Shown in pieces: positions 9,343-17,870 of a stretch of DNA of 64,000 nucleotides (positions within the stretch are counted from its first letter, which is position 1; every line of letters begins with the position of its first letter). Location of the stretch: contig CAXXTS010000002.1 of NCBI GenBank assembly GCA_963676345.2, forward strand, positions 620,001 through 684,000, read 5' to 3'. The notes beneath the pieces were generated by a model, which saw only the letters and a program-made list of their open reading frames with translations, did no database searches and was not told where the DNA came from. The DNA comes from G963665925 sp963676345. GTDB lineage: Bacteria > Bacillota > Clostridia > Peptostreptococcales > Acidaminobacteraceae. The position numbers and the translations under genes were made by a program.

Positions 9343-9362
9343 TGTATTGTATACATGATACA
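9343..9362. promoter_or_regulatory. Imperfect dyad upstream of the GltD-like gene
   Basis: TGTATTGTATACATGATACA has outer arms TGTAT/ATACA around a GTATAC core, 60-80 bp upstream of the GltD-like start codon. It resembles GntR-type or similar dimer sites, but the regulator cannot be named from sequence. Confidence 0.4.
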
Positions 9363-9559
9363 TTTATTAAGTCCTTAGTTTAACATGTTTGACTGGGGAA
9401 TAAAACCATTTTTCCCTCCATATAATTGTTAAGTTTATAACGGCTTCAAGACCTGTGAAACGCTTACATACTCTATATCAATATATTGTCCATTTGATTC
9501 AACAAATAACACAAACTTTAAATTTCTCTTATAAAAATGAATCACTTTCGATAAAAAGG

Positions 9560-9587
9560 TTGAAATTTAAAAGAAATTCTATACTAT
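9560..9587 (+). promoter_or_regulatory. Candidate promoter of thrC
   Basis: TTGAAA (9560-9565), 16 bp, TACTAT (9582-9587) on the plus strand, giving a leader of roughly 210 nt before thrC. The leader contains a perfect dyad CAAGTCATT-TAG-AATGACTTG at 9661-9681. I recognise no known riboswitch in it. The remainder of 9363-9559 is AT-rich with nothing evident. Confidence 0.45.
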
Positions 9588-9660
9588 ATATGTAACGGTT
9601 AAGTTATTAAGAGAATTTCACATATACTTTGGAGTATTCATGGAATTCGCATATGAAATA

Positions 9661-9681
9661 CAAGTCATTTAGAATGACTTG
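9661..9681. repeat. Perfect inverted repeat in the thrC leader
   Basis: Two 9-bp arms, CAAGTCATT and AATGACTTG, are separated by TAG. It lies 125 bp before the thrC start and downstream of the candidate promoter, so it may be an RNA hairpin or an operator. It has no U tract and is not a terminator. Confidence 0.6.
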
Positions 9682-9805
9682 ATTTCAGAATTTTCTTTTC
9701 TTACTTAGATGGTAAGGGGCCAAATTTCTGAAGGCAAAGCAAGTAATAAACACGGTATATCATGTGGGAATTTTGTAAATAATCCGGGTCGAATTAGGAG
9801 GATCC

Positions 9806-11299
9806 ATGTCTACTTTATATTTCAAATCAACACGGTCTGATGCAGAAAAGCTCACTTTTGCCCAAGCTGTAGTCAAAGGGATTGCAAGCGACGGGGGCCT
9901 TTTCGTTCCAACAGAAATACCAAAAATGGATTTCATGGACAAAAAGTACGCAGCACTTACATATCAGGAACTTGCCGCTGAAGTACTCAGCCGCTACGCA
10001 ACTGACTTCTCAGCTGCTGAGCTCGAAAACTGTATTAGCAGCGCCTACGATAAAAAGTTTAGAGATGCACGCATTGCACCGCTACACACCTGTGACCAAG
10101 CGAGTTTCATTGAGCTTTACCACGGTAAAACGCTTGCATTTAAAGATATGGCGCTGTCTATTTTGCCACATTTTATGAAGACAAGTGCCAAAAAACTCGG
10201 TACAAAAGAAGACATCATCATCCTTGCTGCAACATCTGGAGACACTGGTAAAGCTGCACTTGAAGGTTTTTCTGGTGTTGACGGCGTTGAGATTATCGTA
10301 TTTTACCCAACGGACGGTGTAAGCGACGTACAAAAGCGACAAATGATAACACAAGAGGGTGCCAATACACATGTATTTGGTATTAACGGTAATTTTGACG
10401 ATGCACAAAATGGTGTCAAAAAAATCTTCACTGATGAAACCTACAAAGCTTCTTTAAAGGAAGAAGGCTACATTCTTTCATCGGCTAACTCCATCAACAT
10501 CGGTCGTCTTGTACCGCAAATTGTCTACTACATTTATGCATACTATGAGCTCGTAAATGCCGGTACAATCAAACTTGGAGACGCCATTAACGTTGTCGTT
10601 CCAACAGGGAATTTCGGTAATATTCTCGCAGCCTACTACGCTAAGGAAATGGGACTGCCAATCAAGAAGTTCATCTGTGCTTCAAACAAGAACAATGTCC
10701 TGACTGACTTCTTCAAAACAGGCAGCTACGATATTAATAGAGATTTTGTTCCAACGGTTTCACCATCTATGGATATCCTTATTTCAAGCAACCTGGAGCG
10801 TTTCCTATACGCCCTAAGCGATGAAAGCGATACGACAATTGCTTCATTGATGGATGCACTTAAGTCAGATGGAAAATATGAAATCACAGATACCATGAAA
10901 GAGAACATGAGCTGCTTCTATGGCGGATATGCAGACGATTCCAAGACTGTGGAGGCTATTGAAGACCTATTCAAGACACATGACTATACGGTTGATACCC
11001 ATACCGCAGTTGCTTATCAGGTTTACCTTGACTACGTTAAGGAAACAGGCGATACCGCTCAAACACTGATTGCATCCACTGCGAGTCCTTTCAAATTCCC
11101 ACGCAGTGTACTTGAAGGACTGGGTCAGTCGGTAGAAGCCTTTAATGATTTTGAACTTGTAGAGCTGCTTTCAAAGACTGCTGAGCTCACTATACCTGAC
11201 CCTATAAAAGACATCGACAAACGCCCCGTTCTTCATAGTGGCATCTGCGACAAGGATGATCTTGATCAGGTTGTGCTAAATGTCCTAAAAGAAAAATAG
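9806..11299 (+). CDS. thrC: Threonine synthase
   Basis: PLP enzyme converting O-phosphohomoserine to threonine. At 497 aa it is the long (fungal/proteobacterial-like, class II) form. MSTLYFKSTRSDAEKLTFAQ and ASDGGLFVPTEIP are the typical N-terminus, KTLAFKDMALS contains the PLP lysine, AATSGDTGKAALEGF binds the cofactor phosphate, and VPTGNFGNILAAYYAKEMG is strongly conserved. Start ATG 9806 follows AGGAGG with good spacing. It is monocistronic: a terminator follows at 11339. A second, different threonine-synthase-like gene sits at 46-47 kb. Confidence 0.94.
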   Translation: MSTLYFKSTRSDAEKLTFAQAVVKGIASDGGLFVPTEIPKMDFMDKKYAALTYQELAAEVLSRYATDFSAAELENCISSAYDKKFRDARIAPLHTCDQASFIELYHGKTLAFKDMALSILPHFMKTSAKKLGTKEDIIILAATSGDTGKAALEGFSGVDGVEIIVFYPTDGVSDVQKRQMITQEGANTHVFGINGNFDDAQNGVKKIFTDETYKASLKEEGYILSSANSINIGRLVPQIVYYIYAYYELVNAGTIKLGDAINVVVPTGNFGNILAAYYAKEMGLPIKKFICASNKNNVLTDFFKTGSYDINRDFVPTVSPSMDILISSNLERFLYALSDESDTTIASLMDALKSDGKYEITDTMKENMSCFYGGYADDSKTVEAIEDLFKTHDYTVDTHTAVAYQVYLDYVKETGDTAQTLIASTASPFKFPRSVLEGLGQSVEAFNDFELVELLSKTAELTIPDPIKDIDKRPVLHSGICDKDDLDQVVLNVLKEK

Positions 11300-11338
11300 A
11301 CTGCTTGCACATACGCGAAAATACGCATTAAGATAAGA

Positions 11339-11383
11339 AGCCCTGAACGTATTATTCTTACAAATACGCTCAGGGCTTTTTTA
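11339..11383 (+). terminator. Rho-independent terminator of thrC
   Basis: AGCCCTGAACGTATT pairs with AATACGCTCAGGGCT (a short bulge) and is followed by TTTTTT, 40 bp after the thrC stop codon. Between here and 11679 the only signal is a TATAAT at 11560-11565, a possible -10 for the symporter without a convincing -35. Confidence 0.85.
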
Positions 11384-11678
11384 GATTTGCCTAACACGCC
11401 AACTTTGTATAATTATTCATAACTTGAATATTATCTAAGTCAGAAAACGTTTCTTATTCACCCAAACTGTTGATTTTATAAGTTTTAACCAGTTAATTAC
11501 TTTTATGTAACAAGTTAATACTTTGCCTATTTTGGTGATATTTATGCACGCCATCCCCCTATAATGCTTAAAAATGTGATAAAATTAACACGTATAGCGC
11601 AATGACTTGCTTTTTGAAAAAGTCACCGTGTGCTTTAAATCGAGTTCTTACAATTTGTACTCATAGAAAGGGGAAATA

Positions 11679-13172
11679 ATGAGTCAGGGAAATGAAACAT
11701 GGGGAAGCCGCTGGGGGTTCATCGCCGCGAGTATCGGCATGGCTATCGGTACGGGCAATATATGGCGTTTTCCCAGAGTAGCAGCAGCCAATGGTGGGGG
11801 GCCTTTCATCATTGCTTGGACAATTGCTTTATTTGTATGGGGGATTCCGCTTCTAATGGCTGAAATGGTTATGGGAAAGCATACACGCCTGGGTCCAATT
11901 GGCGCATTTCGTGATTTTGTAGGTGAAAAATTCACATGGATGGGCAGCTGGATTACCGGGGTGTGCTTCTTGATTATGGCATACTACTCCGTGGTTATGG
12001 GGTGGTGCGTCAAATACTTCACCCTCTCTGCAACGGGTGTCTTCGGAGGTAACTTAACCATTACAGATACACAGGCAATATGGGAAACCTTTACGACAAC
12101 ACCTGCACAAACCATTGCTTTTCATATCTTCTCTATCGCAGCTGCTGGCCTTATCATTTATAAAGGGGTTTCTGGCGGTATCGAAAAAGCCTGTAAAATT
12201 ATGATTCCAACCCTCTTTGCCCTAATGCTGCTTGCTCTTGGCAGGGCTGTGACGCTTCCAGGCGCCGTTCAGGGCTTAGAATACCTATTTAATCCTGATA
12301 TTTCAAAGCTATCCAACCCAGAAATTTGGCTCAACGCTTTTACACAGTGTGCATGGTCAACTGGCGCCGGCTGGGGCTTTATCATCACATATGCTGTTTA
12401 TACGAAAAAGAAAGAAGACATTCCGTGCAACTGTATGATTATGGGCTTTGGAAACAACGTGGGGGCCTTGCTTGCAGGCATGACTGTCATGTCGGCAATT
12501 TTCGCACTGTCTCCATCTACAGACTTTGCCAATGAAGTACTTGCACAGGGCAATGCAGGCCTGACCTTTATTTACCTGGCACAGCTATTCAGCACCATGC
12601 CATTTGGGTCGCTGATCTCAGCCGTATTCTTCCTGGCCATGTCCATTGCAGCACTCTCTTCCCTTCTACCTATGGTTGAAGTAAGCGTTAGAAACTTAAT
12701 GGATGCAGGTCTCAGCAGAAAATCGTCTACAGCCATTATTATTATCATGGGGCTTCTTGCAGGCATTCCATCTGCTTGGAACATCAACATTCTTGATAAT
12801 CAGGACTGGGTTTGGGGTGTTGGTCTTCTCGTAAGTGGTCTGTTCGTATCCTTTGCAATGCTGAAATTTGGTGTTGAAAAAGCGCGAAAGCAGTTTATCA
12901 ACACGCCTTGGGCTGACTTCAAGGTGAATAAGTGGTGGAATAGAAGTATATCCTTGTTCCCTGTTTTCTTCACTCTCATTACAGGCTGGTGGCTTAAACA
13001 GGCCATTGAATGGTATCCAGACAGCTGGATGAATCCTTTTGAAGTATTCAGCGTGGGCACCATCCTCTTCCAGTGGGTCATCCTTTTAGCCATTGTCCTG
13101 TTGACGGGTAAATGGGCCTCAAAGAAAATAACGAAAAAGTCGGATCAAGCATCCTCAGAAATGGAGGCTTAG
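11679..13172 (+). CDS. Neurotransmitter:sodium symporter family (SNF) amino-acid transporter
   Basis: Na+-dependent amino-acid importer with the LeuT fold. WGSRWGFIAASIGMAIGTGNIWRFP is the classic TM1 with the unwound Na+/substrate site (GNIWRFP); about 12 hydrophobic segments follow in 497 aa. SD GAAAGGGG precedes ATG 11679. A 32-aa membrane peptide begins one base after its stop, the arrangement of MetP/MetS methionine-alanine importers, so methionine or alanine is a reasonable substrate guess. The loop CIMIGFGN-like segment is NCMIMGFGNNVGALLAG. Substrate not provable from sequence. Confidence 0.9.
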   Translation: MSQGNETWGSRWGFIAASIGMAIGTGNIWRFPRVAAANGGGPFIIAWTIALFVWGIPLLMAEMVMGKHTRLGPIGAFRDFVGEKFTWMGSWITGVCFLIMAYYSVVMGWCVKYFTLSATGVFGGNLTITDTQAIWETFTTTPAQTIAFHIFSIAAAGLIIYKGVSGGIEKACKIMIPTLFALMLLALGRAVTLPGAVQGLEYLFNPDISKLSNPEIWLNAFTQCAWSTGAGWGFIITYAVYTKKKEDIPCNCMIMGFGNNVGALLAGMTVMSAIFALSPSTDFANEVLAQGNAGLTFIYLAQLFSTMPFGSLISAVFFLAMSIAALSSLLPMVEVSVRNLMDAGLSRKSSTAIIIIMGLLAGIPSAWNINILDNQDWVWGVGLLVSGLFVSFAMLKFGVEKARKQFINTPWADFKVNKWWNRSISLFPVFFTLITGWWLKQAIEWYPDSWMNPFEVFSVGTILFQWVILLAIVLLTGKWASKKITKKSDQASSEMEA

Positions 13173-13173
13173 T

Positions 13174-13272
13174 ATGTCACCGCAGTCTTTAATCATGATG
13201 TGCACGGTTATTGGATTTTATGCCCTTGGCTTTATTTATCTGATTAACGTTGCATTTAATAAAAAAGCCTAG
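13174..13272 (+). CDS. Small transporter subunit, MetS-like (32 aa)
   Basis: A 32-codon ORF, MSPQSLIMMCTVIGFYALG then FIYLINVAFNKKA, starts one base after the symporter stop behind GGAGG (13163-13167). It has one membrane helix and a short positively charged C-terminus. This matches the methionine/alanine importer small subunits encoded directly after NSS transporters (MetS of Corynebacterium MetPS). It would associate with the symporter in the membrane. Too short for most gene callers; position, ribosome-binding site and composition make it convincing. Confidence 0.8.
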   Translation: MSPQSLIMMCTVIGFYALGFIYLINVAFNKKA

Positions 13273-13403
13273 TTGGGTCCAAGACGCTGTCTTATGTGTC
13301 ACGAATACTAGGTTAAAGCATAAATTAAGCGCGCTGGTTCACAAAGAGTCCGTGCGCTTTTAAAGTACACCTCTTTAGCAGGGCCTATTTTGCCCGCACA
13401 ATA

Positions 13404-13445
13404 AAAAGGGTTCAGCCATGCGATAAGCATGTCTGAACCCTTTCG
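13404..13445. terminator. Bidirectional terminator between the symporter and the prd locus
   Basis: AAAAAGGGTTCAGCCATGC faces GCATGTCTGAACCCTTTCG, a stem of about 16 bp with one mismatch and the loop GATAA. On the minus strand it is followed by TTTTTATT; it separates the convergent plus-strand symporter and minus-strand TSUP gene. The rest of 13273-13583 shows nothing else I can support. Confidence 0.75.
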
Positions 13446-13583
13446 TTTTACACCAATATGAGATACTGCGTAGGCTGTATGCATTATGAAACCACCATTA
13501 TAGGAATCCTTCTTCAAATGCGTGGCACAGCATACAAGATCAGGCTAAAATTTCAATTAAATGATAATACAAGCAAACTGTGT

Positions 13584-14468
13584 CTATGCTGCAACTTTAC
13601 CATTTTCATCTGTAGCTGGCTTCATAGCCGACTTAAGCATTGTGATTGAAGTGTAAAGAATGACTGCAATTACAAGCCATGTCAGGATGTTTAGCGGCAG
13701 TGACTTTACTAGGAATGCGGCAATGACAACCCCTACAATACCACCCACTGTAATACCCATAGCTGCACGACGGTCATATGCGCCTTCTTTAACAAACTTA
13801 ACAGAAGCTGCTGGCATAAGGAATGCGCAAGATCCCATCATAATTGGGAATGCAACGGCTGGAGACATGCCTAGGAAATAAATAAGTGCCATACACGGTG
13901 CATACAGACCGATACCTGCTGTCATGAGTGCCCCTAGAATAAAATTACCTACAACTGCAATAACAAGTTTTGCGCCTGAAAGACCAATGGCTTCCCCGCC
14001 ACCTGGCATAATGCCAAGACGACCTGCTACCATGAGGCTGGCTGTAATGAAAAGCGCCACACCCATGATGAGCTGGATTTTCTTTTCAGGAAGCTTTGAA
14101 ACAAGGCCTGCGCCAATCCATGCACCAATGGTCGCTGCTCCAAGCATGCCAATAAGTGTCACGGTTTCAACTTCAATAACCTTCATAAAAATATACGCTT
14201 CCATAACAACTGGAATGGTACAAGATACGTTCAGTGTACCTGGAATAACACGATCCTTTGTCTGCTTAAAAGCTTTAAGCAGTGCTGTCGTTGGTGCGAA
14301 TGACCCTATTCCCAAAGTATCAAAAAAGTTTGTTACAAATCCGATACCGATAACCTTCGCCCATGAGTTCTCCTCAAGATTGTTCTTATGCTTTGCGAAG
14401 TCCATACTAAATGCTGCTGTGAACCAAGCTGTTAGAGCCCCTAATACACCTAATACAGCTGTTAACAT
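13584..14468 (-). CDS. TSUP-family (TauE/SafE) membrane permease
   Basis: Integral membrane protein of about 294 aa with eight or so hydrophobic segments and the paired repeats typical of the sulfite/organosulfonate exporter (TauE/SafE) family: GFVTNFFDTLGIGSFAPTTA in the first half and GALMTAGIGLYAPCMALIYF in the second. ATG 14474 touches the AAGGAGG, so ATG 14468 is preferred. It is the last gene of the proline reductase cluster, 35 bp after prdF, so it may move proline, its product 5-aminovalerate or another anion. That role is inferred from context only. Confidence 0.85.
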   Translation of the reverse strand: MLTAVLGVLGALTAWFTAAFSMDFAKHKNNLEENSWAKVIGIGFVTNFFDTLGIGSFAPTTALLKAFKQTKDRVIPGTLNVSCTIPVVMEAYIFMKVIEVETVTLIGMLGAATIGAWIGAGLVSKLPEKKIQLIMGVALFITASLMVAGRLGIMPGGGEAIGLSGAKLVIAVVGNFILGALMTAGIGLYAPCMALIYFLGMSPAVAFPIMMGSCAFLMPAASVKFVKEGAYDRRAAMGITVGGIVGVVIAAFLVKSLPLNILTWLVIAVILYTSITMLKSAMKPATDENGKVAA

Positions 14469-14503
14469 ATTCATCCTCCTTAGTATAATAGATTTACGCA
14501 GTT

Positions 14504-15511
14504 TTATTTCAAGCTAAAGCCATACTTCACCGGATCTTCAGGATCAATAATGAAGTGGTTAAAGCCTGTAATATAAGCCGAACCTGTAATTTCTGGAATA
14601 ATCGCCTTTTCCTTGCCAACCATTGTTTCTTCAACAATGCGGCCCTTGAAAAGCGTTCCTAGAATACTTTCATAAATAAACACATCATCGCGCTCAAACT
14701 GTCCCTTTGAGTACAGTGTTGCAAGCTTTGCACTTGTGCCTGTTCCACACGGCGAACGGTCAACCTGTCCTTGTCCAAATACAACAACATTCTTGTAGTC
14801 TGCATCTGGATGCGTTGGATCATCATAGAACTCTACCAGGTCTACTGTATTAATATGGCTGAGTTCAGGGTGACGAACTTCATAGTGCTCATTTACTGCA
14901 TCTCTAATTTTCATGCCTGCATCAAGAAGCTTTGACGCATTGTCAGGATGTACTTTCATACCAAGCTTTCTCGCATCTACGATGGCAAAGAAGCTGCCGC
15001 CAAAGGAAATGTCCATTTGAACATCGCCAATAGAAGGCACTGGCACGATGACGTCTTGCATATAGTGGAAGGCTGGAACGTTCACAATAGAAACCTCTTG
15101 CACTTTGCCATCCTTAACCGAAGCCTTGGCTTGAATAAGCCCTGCCGGCGTATCCATTTTTACGTATGTAAATGGCTCAACCGCTTCAACCATCCCCGTT
15201 TCGATGGCAACTGTAATTGCACCAATAGAGCCATGTCCGCACATGTTCAGATATCCGCCGCCATCCATAAAGATGATGCCAAAATCAGACTCATCCGTAA
15301 CAGGCGGTGTGATGATTGAACCGAACATGTCTCCATGACCGCGTGGCTCATGCATTACAGCTGTTCTAAGGTTGTCCATTCTGTCTTCTAGATAATTCTT
15401 CTTATCTGCCATCGTTTTTCCAGGAATATTTGGAACGCCGCCTACAATAATTCTCGTCGGTTCACCCATAGTATGGGAATCCACCACATTTAAGCTTCTA
15501 ATTGCTCTCAC
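14504..15511 (-). CDS. prdF: Proline racemase
   Basis: Cofactor-independent racemase making D-proline, the substrate of proline reductase. The two catalytic cysteines are in DGGGYLNMCGHGSIGA (near residue 91) and DRSPCGTGTSAK (near residue 256), the proline-racemase pattern. The frame opens at 15529, but GAGGAG followed by GTG 15511 (MRAIRSLNVVDSHTMGEPTR) gives 335 aa, the length of the characterised clostridial enzyme. It follows prdE by about 75 bp within the cluster. Cytoplasmic. Confidence 0.95.
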   Translation of the reverse strand: MRAIRSLNVVDSHTMGEPTRIIVGGVPNIPGKTMADKKNYLEDRMDNLRTAVMHEPRGHGDMFGSIITPPVTDESDFGIIFMDGGGYLNMCGHGSIGAITVAIETGMVEAVEPFTYVKMDTPAGLIQAKASVKDGKVQEVSIVNVPAFHYMQDVIVPVPSIGDVQMDISFGGSFFAIVDARKLGMKVHPDNASKLLDAGMKIRDAVNEHYEVRHPELSHINTVDLVEFYDDPTHPDADYKNVVVFGQGQVDRSPCGTGTSAKLATLYSKGQFERDDVFIYESILGTLFKGRIVEETMVGKEKAIIPEITGSAYITGFNHFIIDPEDPVKYGFSLK

Positions 15512-15585
15512 AGAATCACTCCTCATCAAATGTTATATTTTTCTATATTTGTTATTTTTTTCACTTTTAAAAGCGCAAAAATACA

Positions 15586-16047
15586 TTAGCGACGCATTTT
15601 CAGCTTCAAAAAGGCGAGCGCTTTTCTAACATCAAGCTGATTGACAGTGTTTTCTCCAACAACTTGTGTCTCAATGCCAGCTTCTGATTTGTTAAAATCA
15701 ACGATGGTATCCATATAGGGGTTTGTGATGACAAACTTGCCCTGTACCCCTTGAAAACTGAGCCCTGAAACGGGAATATCTCTTTTTCCAAGCTCTTCAA
15801 TGGTATTGGCATAGTCAACGTGTGAGTTGCCCCATCCATCTACCGAGATGAGCACCCCATCTACTCTGGCTGCTTCAGCCCAAGCAGCGGCTCTATTTCC
15901 TACAAACATTTTTTCTGCATGATCTTGTGGCGTGCCCACAATGAGAACTCCGACCAAATCAATATCTTGATCTGAATCGAGAACATCCAGTAGCGGATCC
16001 CTAAAATGATGCAGTGACGTTTCTTTTGTTGATGGTCCTATTCCCAC
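15586..16047 (-). CDS. prdE: PrdE, proline reductase-associated protein
   Basis: A 153-aa paralogue of the C-terminal part of PrdA. It starts at GTG 16047 behind AAGGAGG and reads GIGPSTKETSLHHFRDPLLD, which aligns with PrdA IGPASKETSRHYWREPLV immediately after the PrdA processing cysteine. PrdE has its initiator residue where PrdA has Cys421, so it cannot form a pyruvoyl group by the same chemistry. It probably partners PrdD, the matching upstream half. The exact role in proline reductase maturation or function is not established. Confidence 0.88.
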   Translation of the reverse strand: MGIGPSTKETSLHHFRDPLLDVLDSDQDIDLVGVLIVGTPQDHAEKMFVGNRAAAWAEAARVDGVLISVDGWGNSHVDYANTIEELGKRDIPVSGLSFQGVQGKFVITNPYMDTIVDFNKSEAGIETQVVGENTVNQLDVRKALAFLKLKMRR

Positions 16048-16058
16048 TTTAGTCCTCC

Positions 16059-16835
16059 TTAAGTCATTGCCCGAAGGGCCCCGTCTCTATACTCGTTTGG
16101 ACTCAAGATTACCGGCACATTGCCTATGTCGATAATCGATCTGCCCCCTGAATAACCAGAAGGTTCATTTGGGAAAAGCATATTGTCATACATTGCACCT
16201 TGACCTGCAACCTGCTTAATAATCAAAACTTTTTTGGCGTTCTTTCGAACTTTATCTTCAAAAATATGACTTTCTGAAGCACTTCGTCCATCTAAGCGCT
16301 TAAGTTTTTCTCGTACAGTCTGAAGATACGTATCACATGCTCTGAACGCTGCCATTGGTTGGCTGCGATCCGCTTCTTTCTCGTAAGACAATATAATGTC
16401 AACAAGAATGATGTAATCATCCATACCTGGTGTTCCTGCTCGTCCCAGCTTCATTTGCTCAGAGAGAATCCCCTCAGATGAACCAAATTCAGCCATTTGC
16501 TTTCCACTTTCATCACACCCTGTAAGCACGACAACAGCACCGGTCAAAGTATGTGTAACACCATCTCCTAAAGCGCCAATGACTTTTGTAGAAATAGGTA
16601 CGACATCCATGATTGTGTTGATGTTCACATCGTGTGCTTCAGGCACTTGACGCTTTGGCGGGATAATTGTCACCGTCATGGCCTTGATTTTCGGCTCTGA
16701 CTCAATAATCGATGCCAATACATCGGTGTTTAACATGAGTGTGCCCTCTTTGAGCCCGGTCGCTTGACCGAGCTCGATAGAGGATACATGGAACGAGCGT
16801 ATTGTCAGTCTTCGGAGTACTTTACCCTCTGACAT
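16059..16835 (-). CDS. prdD: PrdD, proline reductase-associated protein
   Basis: A 258-aa paralogue of the middle part of the PrdA proprotein. Shared blocks include GALGDGVTHTLTGAVVVLTG (PrdA EIGHGVTRTLDGVIMVVTG), EFGSSEGILSEQMKLGRAGT and IKQVAGQGAMYDNMLFPNEP. It ends ...YRDGALRAMT exactly where PrdA reaches its self-cleavage site, and prdE, encoding the following segment, begins 11 bp later. Together PrdD+PrdE look like a PrdA relative already split at the gene level. SD GGAG precedes ATG 16835. Confidence 0.88.
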   Translation of the reverse strand: MSEGKVLRRLTIRSFHVSSIELGQATGLKEGTLMLNTDVLASIIESEPKIKAMTVTIIPPKRQVPEAHDVNINTIMDVVPISTKVIGALGDGVTHTLTGAVVVLTGCDESGKQMAEFGSSEGILSEQMKLGRAGTPGMDDYIILVDIILSYEKEADRSQPMAAFRACDTYLQTVREKLKRLDGRSASESHIFEDKVRKNAKKVLIIKQVAGQGAMYDNMLFPNEPSGYSGGRSIIDIGNVPVILSPNEYRDGALRAMT

Positions 16836-16853
16836 TAAATCACTCCTGCTCCA

Positions 16854-17576
16854 TTAAACCTTCGCAATATATTCGTAGTTCAGTGGTACAATTTTACCTG
16901 CTGATGACATCTTGACCATTTCAACAAGGCTGTCTACTACAATATTTCTTTGCATTTCTACATTGTTTGGCTCACCTGCATTTGCACCCATTGGAACAAG
17001 TGGCGCAACCGCTCTTGGCGATCCGTTTTGACGCACAACTGGTGGTAGTGCCGCAATAATAACCGTAGGAATCCCCGATTCCTCTATCGCACGCTGTACA
17101 ATAACAGCAGTACGGTGGCAAGTCCCTCAGCCAGCTGTCAGAAGAACAGCGTCTACGTCTGCTTCTTTAAGCTGACGTGCGATTTCAGGACCTGTTTCTT
17201 CTGTAAACTTCGTTTGGTCGCCGCCGCCACCCATGAAACCGAAGTGCGCAGGTGCAACTTCTTTGATGAAGCCTTCCTTAGCAAGTTCATGCAGACGGTC
17301 GATTGGGAACATACAGTTGATGTCTTTGTTAACATCTCCATTATCGTAGCCCCCGTGAGATACCATCAGATCTGCTGATGGTGCATCTCCTGGAATGATA
17401 CGGAAAGTAAAGTCTCCTGCCAGATTAAATCTTTTATCTGACTTCAAATGCACACCTGCAGCTGTAGCAAGCGCAATTCGCATATCTTTCAGTTCTTTCT
17501 TAATAGGCGTCCACACTGGTGGTGGCGTAATCGGAACAAAAATTTCCGACTGTAGCCCAGAAACTGGTTTATACAC
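16854..17576 (-). CDS. prdB: D-proline reductase selenoprotein subunit PrdB (Sec at UGA 17127-17129)
   Basis: Catalytic selenoprotein subunit of D-proline reductase, which cleaves D-proline reductively to 5-aminovalerate. The frame starts at GTG 17576 (AAGGAGG, 8-nt spacing), reaches UGA as codon 150 in the context LLTAG-U-GTCHR, and continues to 16854 for 240 aa in total. The Sec-Gly-Thr-Cys redox motif is that of known PrdB. A hairpin just after the UGA (17090-17117) can serve as the bacterial SECIS element. Conventional calling would split this gene in two at the UGA. It lies 18 bp before prdD. Confidence 0.95.
17090..17117 (-). promoter_or_regulatory. SECIS-like hairpin in prdB
   Basis: On the mRNA, GCTGT-TATTGT-ACAGC forms a 5-bp stem with a 6-nt loop, extended by an outer CAC/GTG helix across an internal loop. 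It begins about 10 nt downstream of the UGA, in the window where SelB-recognised bacterial SECIS elements lie. The fold was judged by eye. Confidence 0.6.
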
Positions 17577-17589
17577 TACATCGTCCTCC

Positions 17590-17835
17590 TTATTCTTTTT
17601 GATTCTTATATGTCACGTATTGTTCACAAGGGTCACTTGAAACGACCTCTGGATGTCCCATTTTAAATGCAACTTCCTGGCCTAGCTTGAGCTCGTAGTC
17701 AGATATCAGCATACGGCGAGGAACCTTTAATGTCCCCAAGCGGCCTTTCAAGTCCATTGTTACAGCAGCATCTTGAATGCCGACAATAATTCCTTCCATA
17801 TACATCAGTTGATCTTGATACTTTAACTCTTGCAT
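17590..17835 (-). CDS. Conserved small protein between prdA and prdB
   Basis: An 81-aa soluble protein with no cysteine cluster or membrane segment (one Cys near residue 70). GGAGG precedes ATG 17835; spacing is 35 bp after prdA and 13 bp before prdB. A short hypothetical protein at this position is a recurring part of clostridial prd clusters (I recall the CBO2463/CBO2479-type domain, not verified here). The pattern GIIVGIQDAAVTMDLKGRLG suggests a small beta-barrel. It may help assemble PrdA/PrdB; function unknown. Confidence 0.75.
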   Translation of the reverse strand: MQELKYQDQLMYMEGIIVGIQDAAVTMDLKGRLGTLKVPRRMLISDYELKLGQEVAFKMGHPEVVSSDPCEQYVTYKNQKE

Positions 17836-17870
17836 ACCTTGCCTCCAATACTTTTGAATCCTATAGACTG

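Noticed and set aside
14948..15319. 123-aa plus-strand open frame opposite prdF
   Set aside because: Shadow frame of the proline racemase gene; His/Asn-rich artefact of the complementary strand.
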